A stretch of DNA of 64,000 nt from Plasmodium coatneyi (lineage: Eukaryota > Apicomplexa > Aconoidasida > Haemosporida > Plasmodiidae). How positions within the stretch are numbered: position 1 is the stretch's first letter; each line of letters begins with the position of its first letter. Location of the stretch: positions 650,501-714,500 of the forward strand of contig NC_033558.1 in NCBI RefSeq assembly GCF_001680005.1, in the 5' to 3' direction. This document shows positions 1-10,576 of this stretch, piece after piece. The notes under the pieces were generated by a model. It was not told the origin of the DNA and made no database searches. It saw only the letters and a program-made list of their open reading frames with translations. The position numbers were made by a program, and so were the translations under genes.

Positions 1-375
1 CTCGCAATCCGCTGATCTGCTTTTTCTCACCTTTCGCTGCACCATCCTTCATTCCTCCAAACCGTTGCTGCGAAGGTGAGGGAAGCGCGGTGCAGAGAAA
101 CGCCGCACCGCAGGAAGACACACAAAAAAACAACATAAAAAAAAGTAAAACAAAAAAAAGTTAAGTGAAAAGGTCATAAAAGGGGATTTCCTCTGCAGAT
201 GAAGGACCAAGTGAACACGTTCTCGGGAGTGCCCTTCTCCAACTGTGACCCTCTTTTGCATCGCCTCTTTTTTTTTTTTTTTTTTCAAACCATTCTGAAG
301 AACACTTCTATAAAGGAGAAAAAGTAAAATTAAAAAATTTTTGTTTTGTATGTACACGTGGGGATTGTCTCTGCG

Positions 376-409
<34 letters not shown>

Positions 410-659
410 GTAAAAGGAAGTGCCTGAGTAAATCGGCACGAACTTTACGCGTGGAGCTAGAAAGGGTGGGAGGAAAAACTGGAAAAATGGAAATAATTGT
501 GTTGGAGGCGTCACGATCGAGTGACGGTATGGGGAGAAGGCGACGGGTAGTACACCTTCCCCCTCAGACGACGCGCTCATCTGCAGCGCAGGACAATGAG
601 TGAATGCATCAATGAGGACGTTCTGTGCAAGCGAATTGGCCAAACGCCGGATCAGCGGG
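1..659. other. Intergenic 3' flank of the U2AF gene
   Basis: No convincing gene. The stretch holds a T run near 268-285 and an A run of about 29 bases near 379-407. The short open frames crossing it are made of homopolymer-encoded Lys or Phe and resemble nothing known. It should contain the 3' untranslated region of the minus-strand U2AF gene that ends at 660. Confidence 0.6.
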
Positions 660-3593
660 TCACCCCTCGTCGGAGCAGTCCGAGTAGGTAAGGTTTCCCA
701 TTTTTAGATTTACATTAAAAAGAGACGAGTGGGTCTTCTTAAAGTTATACTTGACGTCCTTGAAGTCTTTAAGGAGGAACTTCTTCTCGCTGTAGTAGTT
801 GGCCTCGATGATGTTGGCGCCGAATTTGCGGCCGCTGAGCTCCTTCCTGGCTTTGGTGGCCGCCTCGATGGTTTCGAAGTAGATGAAGGCACAGCCGATG
901 GAGGTGAGGTCGTAATTCGGATGGGTTCTATCTTCATCGGGGGTGACACCATCAGGTGGAATTACTACCTCTGAAGGGACACCATTCGGTGGTGGACCCT
1001 CGGGGGGCTTCACTTCTACGGGGGATGACCCTCCTGGAGGTAGTCCTCCCGGTTCTTCCGCAGAAGTTGCACATTTCGATGCCTGCCTGAGTAAGAAATC
1101 GAACGTTTCGCGGGAAAAAACTGGAAGCACCACCTCGACAACAGAACCAAACTTCTCACACTCGACCTTAATATCCTCGACGATGTCTCTATACTCACTG
1201 GGGTCGCAAAGTTCGTCAAACGTTGCAATTTTGCTAAGGACGACAGTCCTAGTAGGAATCTGTTGCGAAAGAATAGTATTTTCCGAAGACATGTATTTTC
1301 TCTTTATGAACCTATTAATAACGGGATCATTCACTATCTCATACTCATACTGTATTTTGTAACTTGTGTTCTGGTTTAGAATCTTCTGTGCTTGTATTGC
1401 ATTCTCTGGGGTCGTATATTCTACCAGTGCAATATACGTATCGGTGGATTCATCCCCTTCGAAGCACTCAAAGCTGGTTATTTCACCGAAAGCTTCTAAC
1501 AGTTCTTTTATTTTACTTCTTTCATTTTTCTTGGAAATATTTGAAACGCATAGTTTTTGTAGCTTTATCATGTTCATGGGTAGGTAGGCATTTCTCATCT
1601 TCTCCTCATTCTGGAGGTAGATAGCGAAGGCCTGAAGGCCTATAATCCCCTGTGACAAGTAACAAGTATCGATTGTTGGAATAGTAGGCGCTGGAATGAG
1701 ACTGGTTAATTCTGGAGGGAATGTTTTTGGTCTACCGATGCGTAAGTTATTGCCGTAAAAATTGATCCCGTTTAACAGCATACAGTTAGATGTATCCTGT
1801 AGGGTCCTGAACTCCACAAAGGCGTAGTGTGTATCCCCTCGGATGCATGCCTTAAGGCAGATGTCCTCACACTGATCCTGGCTCTGACTTTCCTTTTCCT
1901 TATCGTCTTCCTTTTCGTTTTCATTTCCGTTTCCGTTTTCGTTTCCGTTTTCCTGCTCATCTCCGCTATCCTTATTGTAAAGTATGAGTAGGCACTTGTT
2001 TAAAAATTTTACAATTTCCTGCACCTCGATGTGCTGTGGGATGTTCCCCACGTAGAGCTCTCTAGCTGTCTTCTCGGCAGTTGCGTCCAAGGAGGATAAA
2101 CCCAACTCGTTAATCCCTAGTGCACTTTTGCATAGCTGCTGGACGACCGGGTTGTCCAATTTCAGTTGTCCATTCAGGAGCATATTCAGCTGTGGTTGAT
2201 TCAATCCTAACCCTGCTACAGAACCGGTCAAACCGGTACTACTTGTCATTCCTAGATCCTCCCCTAACACCTTGTTCTTCCCATCCTGAGCAGCCACATT
2301 CAGCATCCCCCCTTTAGACGCATCGGTGAGAAGCGCCCCCGCACCAAGGCTGCTACTTAGCGTACTTAACAGATTGCTGCTCGGTGTGGAAGTCAGACTG
2401 CTTATCACATTATTGCTGCTGCTTAACGTTTTAATTAGATTGTCAATGTTGCTAGAGTTGTAACTTTGGCTAGCTCCCAGATCGGTATTCACCTGGCTAG
2501 TACTTCTACCATCATTACTGATTGCACCCTTATGACTACTATTCGCGCTGTCATATGTGGCTGCATGGGGTGTCATCTGTTCACCACTCTTATTTGCTTT
2601 TACACTAGTAGGGAGGATAACACTCTTGCTGTCTTTTTCCTTTTCTTCTTCATTTTCCGACTCGGGTGGTGAATCAAATTTGTACGTTTTGTTGCGCTCC
2701 CATTCTCGTCTTCTCCCCCTGGATGGGCTTCCTCTCCGTCTGGACCGACTCCTTCTACGCGATCGACTTCGCCTCTTCGAACGACTTCTTCTTTCTCGTT
2801 CACTACGCCCGTTTCGCCCTTCCCTCACTCTCATGTGCCCACCACTCCTGCTGCGGCTTCTGTACCTCCTCCCTCGATGCACATCACTATCACCGCTACT
2901 TCCGCGCCCGTTACGAACCCATCGTTTTCGCCTCCTCCTATCATCATCATCATTATCACTATCGTCATTATCATCGTCATCGCTCTCTTTAAATCTCCTT
3001 TCAATTCGTCTTTCCCTATGTCTCTCTCTATACCTCTCCTCGGGGTAGCTCCTTTCCGGGCTCTCATACCTCTCTCGACCCCTCATTCGCATTTCTACAT
3101 TTCTATGCGGCAAATCTTTAATTCTTTGTTCACTACTTCCTGCGTCTCTCCTTCTTCGCACTCTCATGGGACTTCCTCCCCCTCCTCGGCTGCTACTGGA
3201 GCACCTCCTCTCTTCACTTTCCTCTGGTCTCATTCTCCTTTTCTGTTTCATCCTTTGTTCTCGATCCACCCGGGAAGAAGAGTACCCACTGCCGCTTCTC
3301 CGCCTGGTCCTCTTCCCCCTTCCACTATCATCACTTTCATCATCACCATCTTCGTCCTCATCGCTGCTGTTGTTCACCATTCTTTTGTTGCGTCTTTTCT
3401 TCTCACTGTCGATGCTTTCTTCTTCTCTCCTTCTCCTCCGATTCATCATTTCATTTTTTTCCTTCTCGGCCATCCATCGTTTCTTCTCAAGTAGCCGCCT
3501 CTTCCTCCTTGCCCTTTCATCATCCGAGGAGCTCTCCTCCCTGCTGTCATTTTCGCTTGAACTGCGATACTTCTTCTTGTCGGGCGCACCCAT
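660..3593 (-). CDS. Splicing factor U2AF large subunit (U2AF65-like)
   Basis: Predicted 977-residue nuclear pre-mRNA splicing factor that binds the polypyrimidine tract at 3' splice sites. The N-terminal third is an Arg/Ser/Glu/Asp-rich domain with RS dipeptide clusters at about 245-295. Two basic stretches followed by Trp (KKRW near 40, RKRW near 224) resemble U2AF ligand motifs. RRM1 (about 510-626) has RNP2 LYVGNI and RNP1 THYAFVEF and is split by an Asn/Glu-rich insert. A divergent RRM2 lies at about 680-757. The C-terminal U2AF-homology motif (about 783-944) has the DIVEDIKVECEKFG helix and the R-K-F loop near 922-924, but carries a Pro/Gly/Glu-rich insert of about 60 residues. I chose the ATG at 3593 because the frame upstream holds only a GTG before an in-frame stop. 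No intron is visible. The family call is firm; whether it is the only U2AF large subunit in the genome is unknown. Confidence 0.88.
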   Translation of the reverse strand: MGAPDKKKYRSSSENDSREESSSDDERARRKRRLLEKKRWMAEKEKNEMMNRRRRREEESIDSEKKRRNKRMVNNSSDEDEDGDDESDDSGRGKRTRRRSGSGYSSSRVDREQRMKQKRRMRPEESEERRCSSSSRGGGGSPMRVRRRRDAGSSEQRIKDLPHRNVEMRMRGRERYESPERSYPEERYRERHRERRIERRFKESDDDDNDDSDNDDDDRRRRKRWVRNGRGSSGDSDVHRGRRYRSRSRSGGHMRVREGRNGRSERERRSRSKRRSRSRRRSRSRRRGSPSRGRRREWERNKTYKFDSPPESENEEEKEKDSKSVILPTSVKANKSGEQMTPHAATYDSANSSHKGAISNDGRSTSQVNTDLGASQSYNSSNIDNLIKTLSSSNNVISSLTSTPSSNLLSTLSSSLGAGALLTDASKGGMLNVAAQDGKNKVLGEDLGMTSSTGLTGSVAGLGLNQPQLNMLLNGQLKLDNPVVQQLCKSALGINELGLSSLDATAEKTARELYVGNIPQHIEVQEIVKFLNKCLLILYNKDSGDEQENGNENGNGNENEKEDDKEKESQSQDQCEDICLKACIRGDTHYAFVEFRTLQDTSNCMLLNGINFYGNNLRIGRPKTFPPELTSLIPAPTIPTIDTCYLSQGIIGLQAFAIYLQNEEKMRNAYLPMNMIKLQKLCVSNISKKNERSKIKELLEAFGEITSFECFEGDESTDTYIALVEYTTPENAIQAQKILNQNTSYKIQYEYEIVNDPVINRFIKRKYMSSENTILSQQIPTRTVVLSKIATFDELCDPSEYRDIVEDIKVECEKFGSVVEVVLPVFSRETFDFLLRQASKCATSAEEPGGLPPGGSSPVEVKPPEGPPPNGVPSEVVIPPDGVTPDEDRTHPNYDLTSIGCAFIYFETIEAATKARKELSGRKFGANIIEANYYSEKKFLLKDFKDVKYNFKKTHSSLFNVNLKMGNLTYSDCSDEG

Positions 3594-5357
3594 CCTGCGA
3601 TTCTCGCCTGGGTGGCTGGTCACTTGGCTTCGTCGCTTCGATGATCACTTAGCTTCTCCGCTTCGTCACTTTTTTTCTTCTTCCTTTGGTGCCCCCCCTT
3701 CTCCTCCTCACGATGATCATTCATTAATCGAGCGCAAAAGGTCAGAAAACTAGCGTGGGAACAGAAGGACGACGCATCTACATGGGCATACGTACTCGCG
3801 TTACTCGTTTGAGTTATATACCCACGTACAAACACGTGAATCAGCGCGTCCCCTTTTTTTTTTTTTCCCTCTCTTGACTGGCTCCACGAAGACTTTGCAG
3901 AGGCGTGCCTTCTTTTCACGTTTTCTGCGCTTTGTGAAAGGAACGCTCTATCGGTGGGTTCCTTCTACGCATAAAGCTACGGATGATGTAGTGTTACGCG
4001 TATACGTATGGTACTTTTTATGACCCCTATGTATATACGCATGTATGTGTTTTTTTTTCTTTTTTCAAGGCGAATGAATCGTATCAACTGAGGAGAATTT
4101 TTCGCCCATCTACATAACGCAGTACCGCCGTAGAAAATAATTTTTCAATTTCCTCGTAGCGTTGGAGGAAGCTCCTTATCAGTGCATTAATCCATTCGGA
4201 CGTTTCCTTGTTAGCCCATTTTTTCCCTTTTTTTTTTTTTTTTTTTTTTTTTCATTTTTTGGTGACTCCTCGCATATGTTATAACCAACACCGACGAAAA
4301 TCATATTTTATAATCCCCAACGCGAAAGTGACTCCTTTCGCTAAGTCGCTTCAACGGGACGAGGTGAGCAAGAGGAGCTACCTTTTCTGCATTTCAGTTG
4401 TATACACTACATCATTGCTACGTTGTGTTGTGTCACGTTTGGCTACGCTACGCTTGGTTACTCCTCACATGCTTGTTCCCTTCCCCGAATTCGGTCCAAT
4501 CTGGAAAGGATAAATTCCCCCATTTGTCCTTCCCCCCATACAAGCATTAATTATGATAAGATACTCTTCTTTGTTTTTGCTCATCGGGGATTGGACAACG
4601 GGGCTTTTACTTGCGAGGGGTTTATTATCCCGTTAACCCATTTTTACAATGTTTTTTTTTTTTACCTGACCTGTTCAGGCGATTTTTGCACTATGCCTTT
4701 TTTTTTTTTTTTTTTCTTTTGCAAATTGACTAGTCAAGGTGGAAAGTTCGTTCATTGGACAGAGTCAAATAACGGACGGTGGACTGTCCTGTCCTTTCCC
4801 CCCTCTTACCAAAAAAAAAAGAAGAACGTGTTGATGGCTGACAGCACCCATGTTGGGAAAATACATCGTGCCATCAGCAGCGTCGACATTTGCCGCGATA
4901 GCAGGGGCCATCTTTGCTGCGTTTTTTTTTTTCTTTCACACTTATGGAGGTTATGCACCACGGGTGGGTTGTTACCCTCTTCAGGCAGTGTCTATGGCAC
5001 GACTTCAGAACAGCGGAGGAACAACACTTTAACTATGCAGGGAGGAGTGTTTGTCCTTGGCTCTTTCCTCCCTGATGTGCTTTATTCACTACAAATAGGT
5101 AGACGGTTTTCCCCGCACAGTGATGTGAAGGGGTTTCCCCCGGTTCATTCCTCGCCCCCACAGGGGGCACACAAATGAACGAACTCCTCGGTAGGGACAA
5201 AAATGGCGGAGCAAACAAAACTATTGTGAACAAAAGTGCATTCAAAATTGTGTTCATTTTGTTGGCAATACGTGGGAGTTGTCCCCCATCGGCCTGCGTT
5301 TTTTCTTCTTTCCTTGTGTGTCAACCCGACCGCTGCGGCCAACTGGTCTTCTGGAAC
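3594..5357. other. Intergenic: U2AF upstream region and PPCS 3' flank
   Basis: About 1.76 kb between two minus-strand genes. It should contain the U2AF promoter and the PPCS 3' untranslated region. It is rich in T runs (near 4225-4255, 4650-4662, 4697-4715, 4921-4933). The longest plus-strand open frame (4423-5178) encodes Phe runs from these T tracts and has no recognisable domain, so I do not call a gene. Confidence 0.6.
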
Positions 5358-6320
5358 CTACGGGTCTGCCATCGGAATGCCAAAGTGCTTACAAAGGTAG
5401 CGACCTATGGCATCTTCAATCCGTTCCTTCTCATTCGAGGTGGTAAGTTTGAAGAAATCATCTTTCCCCGTGAAGATAAAAACAGAGTTATAACGCTCAT
5501 TCAACAGGTTGGCAACTAATATGTCTGCGAAAGGGATTCTCTCGTTTGACTTGCTGAGTAGTGTTTTCTCATCGTCTTCCAGTTTGAACATACAAAAGTT
5601 AAGTAGGGGAAAGTACTTCTTCGTAAGTTTGTAAAATTTGGGGGCTAGCTGCATTCGGAAGGAGACAGTTGCATTCGTCTCACTATTTATTTTGTGATTA
5701 CTTAACTCTGCAAAGGGTATGTAGAAATCGCTCACCGCTGCGCTTAAGATGACGAGGTGTGGTAAAGGGAAAACTCCATTGGTCTTCACATCCGTAGTGG
5801 TATGGCTGACCTGCCTAGCCCTCCAATCCTCATTGAGCAAATTACAAATGGCCGTCAAGTAAAATCCATAGTCAAAAATTGACTCAAAAGAAATACAAAG
5901 AAGATTTTTCCTGAACTGTTCATACGATTTTGCATCATTTACCACAGCTTCATGGTCGTGTTGTGATAAATTCAGCGTGACACGTCCATCCACAAGACGA
6001 ATATTGTCCATGCGAGTAGCACATTTTAAGTGACACTCGAATGGCATGAAGGTACCCTTTCGATGTAGAAAAATTACTTTTTTTTTTTTCTTTAAAAAAT
6101 ATTCACACATATGTGCTCCCCTTCTTCCAGTGGAAAAATTTTCCATGTGTCTGATGGGAACTTTCTCGAGTGGAACTTTGGTTCCCCCCGAGGTGATCAG
6201 AATGATCTGACTTGCTTCCTCTTGAAGGAGTTCATTTTGTATCTTCTTCAGAACGTCGTCTAAATTGTTTGGCCTTAACTCGCTGACGAAGAATTCCGGG
6301 TGCTCCACCAGGCAATCCAT
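5358..6320 (-). CDS. PPCS: Phosphopantothenate-cysteine ligase (PPCS, CoaB-type)
   Basis: Predicted 320-residue enzyme that joins 4'-phosphopantothenate to cysteine in coenzyme A biosynthesis, probably cytosolic. Length and motifs fit eukaryotic single-domain PPCS. The nucleotide-binding start LITSGGTKVPLE is followed by NFSTGRRGA, the family's glycine loop and substrate region. Later come LSAAVSDFYIP and DILVANLLNERYNSVF, which match the conserved AAAVSDF and VANIL segments. The KKKKK stretch near 78 is a homopolymer-encoded expansion. There is no fused CoaC decarboxylase domain, as expected for eukaryotes. The start is the first ATG. The gene is divergently arranged with the exosome gene at 6917, sharing about 600 bp. 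P. falciparum is reported to have more than one PPCS candidate, so paralogy should be kept in mind. Confidence 0.9.
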   Translation of the reverse strand: MDCLVEHPEFFVSELRPNNLDDVLKKIQNELLQEEASQIILITSGGTKVPLEKVPIRHMENFSTGRRGAHMCEYFLKKKKKVIFLHRKGTFMPFECHLKCATRMDNIRLVDGRVTLNLSQHDHEAVVNDAKSYEQFRKNLLCISFESIFDYGFYLTAICNLLNEDWRARQVSHTTTDVKTNGVFPLPHLVILSAAVSDFYIPFAELSNHKINSETNATVSFRMQLAPKFYKLTKKYFPLLNFCMFKLEDDEKTLLSKSNERIPFADILVANLLNERYNSVFIFTGKDDFFKLTTSNEKERIEDAIGRYLCKHFGIPMADP

Positions 6321-6916
6321 CTTCGCACTGCTTCGTAATAGTCCTTCTGTTCGTTTCTTCTGTTTGCCCCTCCTCTGGGGTAGGGTGACTACGCACAGAA
6401 ATGTGCCTATGTTTGTTTCCTCCTATACGCGCAAATGTATCAGATGTATCGAATGCGTGGAGGCTTCCTCCTGGCGACCATTTGAAGTGGTAGCGTTGAC
6501 TCAAGTGCATATTCTTATATATACATGGTAGTGCCCACCCTGGCGACCATCACGAAAAAAAAAAAAAAAAAAAAAAAAAAATGGAGAGCGCATTCCCCTT
6601 TTAACTTTTCTCCCAACAGGTTCAACCCGTGGAGAGTGAACCCCCGACAAGCGCATCTCATCTGATCGCATGGTGTGCGTGCAGTGAGGAACAACAGCAA
6701 CTCCACCAGAGCGATCAACGCGAGTGATTCAGTCATTCTGCGCTAGCTTCCCACCACGGACCACGCGTGTATGAATCATATATAGGAAGCATATATAATT
6801 AAGAAGTTTTTTTTTTTTTTTTTATTTTATTTGTACCTTATCCCTCCCCGCCGGACCCCAAAACGATAATAGCCCAACAGTTTGTTGCCCCACCTGAGGG
6901 ACATCTTCCCCCCAAA
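6321..6916. promoter_or_regulatory. Shared divergent upstream region (PPCS / exosome subunit)
   Basis: About 600 bp between two divergent starts, so it should hold both promoters. It contains an A run of about 27 bases near 6555-6581 and a T run near 6808-6823. Such poly(dA:dT) tracts are nucleosome-disfavouring and typical of Plasmodium promoters. I see no defined transcription factor site that I can support. Confidence 0.45.
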
Positions 6917-8023
6917 ATGGGCGACCGAATTGACAACCGGCACTTCGACTACGTGCTTCCCGTCCACGTGGACGTGGACCAAATAAACGAAGTAAACAAA
7001 ACGTGCATTTACATCAGTGGCAATGTGAACCCGTACGTGTATAGCAAAAACACCAGTGGAAAATTAACCAAGTTGTTAGGGGGGGCCTACAACTACCAGT
7101 CTGAAGGATCGACTGAGGGGGAAACTAAGCTAGCCACAATTAAGGAGGAGGATCGACCACCAGCTCGCACGCCTAAAGGTGGAGTGACCACCTCGGAACA
7201 AATCCTAGCAGATAGAACTCTCCTAGGTAATGGAACAAACAGCGTGGTAGCCACTACGCTCATCGGACCAACACCAAACGTGCAAATGTTTAGCAGAGGA
7301 ATAGAATCACCTCAGTTAAACATACGAATAAAAAACACACAAGGATTTCGGGACGATCGAGAAAGAACACTAGAAGAAATAGTTGTAAAAAATTTAGAAC
7401 AAATAATCGACCAAGGGATGTATAAATTTCAGCAGTTCCATGTCCGTGTGCAAATCTTACGTGAATCCTCCTACGTTTTGTCTAGTATAATAAACTCCGT
7501 CATCCTTAACCTTATATACAACAACATAAGTTTGAACTTTGTGGTGAATTCTATAAACGTCGGGATTGTTGACAGGGGGAAGTATGGCACCTACATCGAG
7601 GACATGGCGCGTGTGAAAGCCGGCACGGTAGTAGGAGACAGCCGTGGTGTAACTCCCATCAATGAAGGGGTCACCACCAAAGCAGAGGTTCCCCCCACGG
7701 CTGGCGTAACTACCCCTCCACATGCAGACAAACTATTCTACGGAGACCGACAGATGTACATCCCAAAGATTATCTTGGACCCCCTCGATGAGGAAGTCGA
7801 CCTATACTGCAGCAGCGCCTTCTGCTTCATCGTTGCACCGGATTTTCAAAAAGTTATTTCAAACATAGTAATAAAGAACTCTATTGGAATGTCCTCTGAA
7901 GTGTTTAGTCTCTCCAAGTGGTACGCTTGCGAGGTCTCCCGACTTTTGCACAGCGGCATCAGGCGCAGTTACGCTTCGCACTTGAAGCGGCTCGAAACCT
8001 GCCTTGAGAGCAACTACCTCTAG
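6917..8023 (+). CDS. Exosome complex RNase PH-like subunit (RRP41/RRP46/MTR3 type)
   Basis: Predicted 368-residue protein with the RNase PH fold, likely one of the six ring subunits of the RNA exosome that channel RNA to RRP6/RRP44 for 3'-5' decay. The core starts near 137 with a DDRERTLEEIVVKNLEQII helix, equivalent to the ERKRR...R.LE..IRQ region. FHVRVQILRESSYVLSSIINSVILNLI matches the I.V.VLQ.DG....A.INA..LAL strand-helix, but the Asp-Gly of active enzymes is replaced, so it is probably catalytically dead, as in most eukaryotic ring subunits. Two low-complexity inserts (about 60-105 and 232-275) interrupt the fold. The C-terminal helix is KWYACEVSRLLHSGIRRSY. Which ring position it fills cannot be decided by eye. 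Confidence 0.65.
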   Translation: MGDRIDNRHFDYVLPVHVDVDQINEVNKTCIYISGNVNPYVYSKNTSGKLTKLLGGAYNYQSEGSTEGETKLATIKEEDRPPARTPKGGVTTSEQILADRTLLGNGTNSVVATTLIGPTPNVQMFSRGIESPQLNIRIKNTQGFRDDRERTLEEIVVKNLEQIIDQGMYKFQQFHVRVQILRESSYVLSSIINSVILNLIYNNISLNFVVNSINVGIVDRGKYGTYIEDMARVKAGTVVGDSRGVTPINEGVTTKAEVPPTAGVTTPPHADKLFYGDRQMYIPKIILDPLDEEVDLYCSSAFCFIVAPDFQKVISNIVIKNSIGMSSEVFSLSKWYACEVSRLLHSGIRRSYASHLKRLETCLESNYL

Positions 8024-8513
8024 GGGGGCCACGCAACACGTCAACATTACATCGTTGCACGGCGTATCCCCCTCACTTCATCCTCTTTTTTTTTTTTTTT
8101 TTTTTTTTTTCGTTTCACTCCGCCCCGCACAGTGGAGTTTTCACGCATGCACCGTCAATGTGCAAGCTTCCCTAAAGTGCTTTTTTTTCTTCGCGCCCGT
8201 GCAACAGTTTTGAAACGCTCATACATTTGTAAGATAATTTCCCCCCCCTTTTTTTAACGGTACAATCTCTTTGCTACATTGCTGCAATACCAAGTAACCA
8301 CGTGCTGCCCTACCGATCCCCCTTAACGTGGGTGATGCAAAACCGAATGCACCACGTGGAGAATCCCCCTTGTGGGGTGAACGGATGAGAAGAGGAGCTC
8401 CACTCGTGGGACGGCAAAAATGACGGCAAGTACACCTCACATTAGGAACTTGCTTGGCAGGAGAGCTTACCCAAACGAACTACACTCTAACCTAACCGCT
8501 TACGAAACACACG
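8024..8513. other. Intergenic between exosome subunit and mitochondrial S12 gene
   Basis: About 490 bp with T runs near 8086-8110 and 8180-8189. No gene or RNA recognised. It should hold the 3' end of the upstream gene and the promoter of the S12 gene. Confidence 0.5.
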
Positions 8514-9458
8514 ATGCGAGTCCCAGGGGTGAACTTCCCCCCGGGTGTGAAGCTCATCTCAGGTTTGAAGCCCCCCGCAAGAACCTTCCTCACCATTTCG
8601 AGGTTCCCCTTCTTTAGCAGCAGCCATGGTTTGCGTAATGGCCCCCTCCTAATGACCACCCCTTTGGGGGTAGGACCCCACGGAGCAAGCAGTGCCGGTG
8701 TGCAAGTACCCCGTGCACAGCTGTCCCACCACACCTACACAAGCATAAATGTTAACCTGATGGAAGTGACTCTAATAAACAATGCCCACCCGAAGAAGAC
8801 TTCACTCTGTTGCCTGCGCGGGTTTTTCCCCATGGGGTCCAAACAATTCAGCACAAAAAATATTAGGGGGAGGTTATTTTACAAAAGGAGGCCCAAGCAG
8901 ATACCAAAGCTGAAAAAAAAAAACTGGAGATCCAAGTGGTTAGAAGGAGCACCACAAAAAAGAGGAATCTGTTTAAAGGTCCGAGTTCAGACTCCTAAGA
9001 AGCCAAATTCAGGACTGAAAAAAATAGCACGTGTGAGATTATCCACCGGAAGAATTGTCTCTGTATACATTCCAGGAATTGGTCACAATTTGAACACACA
9101 CAATATCATACTTGTACGAGGTGGTAGATGCAAGGACATTCCTGGGTGCAATTACAAAGCTATTAGAGGGGTCTACGACTTACTCCCCGTTAAAAATAGA
9201 TTTAGGGGAAGGAGTAAGTATGGGGTGAAACTTTCGGAAGAAAAAAAAAAACACCTACTCGAGAGGTACAACTTTAAGCACATATACATTAGGAAGGACG
9301 TGGAAGAGTTTAACAAATACAAGTGGTTCAATTACGTCGATGGGCAGAAGAACCTCAGGCAGAAGCCGCTGGAGGATGAAGAACCCGTCCCCATTAACAT
9401 CTTCCACTTTAACACCTACTACCGGAACCGCAAGTTTCAGCAGTCCCAGGAGCAGTGA
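8514..9458 (+). CDS. Mitochondrial ribosomal protein S12 (uS12m)
   Basis: Predicted 314-residue precursor of the small-subunit decoding-centre protein uS12. The core at about 140-245 is unmistakable: [29 protein letters not shown], the loop [12 protein letters not shown] and RGRSKYGVK. Since uS12 of the apicoplast is normally encoded in its own genome, this nuclear copy should serve the mitochondrion. About 135 residues precede the core. They contain internal Met codons (8634, 8760, 8832), and the shortest ([16 protein letters not shown]) looks like an amphipathic, Arg-rich presequence, so the true start is uncertain. A lineage-specific C-terminal extension of about 70 residues rich in Asn, Lys and aromatic residues follows the core. 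Intronless as read. Confidence 0.88.
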   Translation: MRVPGVNFPPGVKLISGLKPPARTFLTISRFPFFSSSHGLRNGPLLMTTPLGVGPHGASSAGVQVPRAQLSHHTYTSINVNLMEVTLINNAHPKKTSLCCLRGFFPMGSKQFSTKNIRGRLFYKRRPKQIPKLKKKNWRSKWLEGAPQKRGICLKVRVQTPKKPNSGLKKIARVRLSTGRIVSVYIPGIGHNLNTHNIILVRGGRCKDIPGCNYKAIRGVYDLLPVKNRFRGRSKYGVKLSEEKKKHLLERYNFKHIYIRKDVEEFNKYKWFNYVDGQKNLRQKPLEDEEPVPINIFHFNTYYRNRKFQQSQEQ

Positions 9459-10576
9459 TCCCATTAACCGTAGCGGCCACCACGGTTTCCTTTTCACCGC
9501 TGCGTGTTCGCCCATTTTTTTTTTTTTTTGCTCACACTGTGACCCAACGTCCATTACGCCTTGCTCACCTCCCCAACGAATCAACCCTTCCTCCACTTTG
9601 TCGTGTTTTCCAACCACAACCCATTTGAGATTCCCACCGCTCAGCAAAACCTAAGCGTAGTTCGATTGGCACCCACACAGTCGTACAACAACAAAAAAAA
9701 TAGCTTAATAAAATAATTAATCCAATCTGGACTGAAAAAAGCCACGCCCATGAGCGTTAAGTTGAAACGGATAACACTATCTCCATGCACGCTAAAGCTG
9801 CACCCCTCCCAGGGTGTAAGATCAAAAAAAAAAAAAAAAAAATAATAATAATATATGGTAGTAAAAAACGTGCACAAACAGGGGGAAGGAGTGTCGAACA
9901 GAGCGCCACTTAAATTGAAAAAAGTGCAGAGAAACGATCGAAGTGGGCGCACTCTACTCTGTTCCCCTCCACAAGTTACCTTACCGCACACATGGGAAAG
10001 CCCTTTTCACTACCGGCTTCTCCGATGCCGCCGCATGTATCCCCTTCTGTCTCGATTCCCACTCCTACTCCCCTTTCGAAACACAAACGGGAGACATAAA
10101 CAAAGAACGCAGTGGAGACAGCAGCTTCCCCTAATCTTACCACAGGGGTGGTGGTGGTCGGCTGCGATCTCCTCTGTGTGTCCGTACGCGCAGAGCTCAC
10201 ACGGATATAAGTAACATAAGCATATGTACTGCCCCTCCTGCATGCTCTCTTTGTGTCTGCGTAAATAATATACACACAAGTGTGGGCACGTTGGAGCACT
10301 GAACTCGATGTTCTTCCGCGGGCACCCCATTTCGACCCTCCACTATTGGACGGTCACAAAAAAAAAATTGAAAAAAAAAATAAAAAGTACAGTACTCAGG
10401 GTGCATAATATTGCACACAATACGCACAGCATAAAGGGGCAAAATCATTCCAACCATAATGAGGCACACAATCCGCGCCTTCCCATTTGGGGAGAAGGAC
10501 GGAGCCTCTCACTCGAGTTGTCCCTCATTTGTCCTTTTTGTCGTTTGCCAGCTGGTCGATCTTTCTGCTACAATTC
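9459..10576. other. Intergenic between convergent genes
   Basis: About 1.1 kb between the ends of the S12 gene (+) and the LITAF-like gene (-). It contains short A/T runs (near 9515-9529, 9824-9841, 10360-10380) and no frame with recognisable protein features. Both 3' untranslated regions should lie here. Confidence 0.5.

Noticed and set aside
2835..3494. Plus-strand open frame of 219 codons opposite the U2AF RS domain
   Set aside because: It is the antisense shadow of Arg/Ser/Asp codons (Ser, Leu, Ile, Phe and Pro-rich) and resembles no protein.
4423..5178. Plus-strand open frame of 251 codons between U2AF and PPCS
   Set aside because: It runs through several T homopolymers read as Phe and has no motif or coding character. 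It is more likely intergenic.
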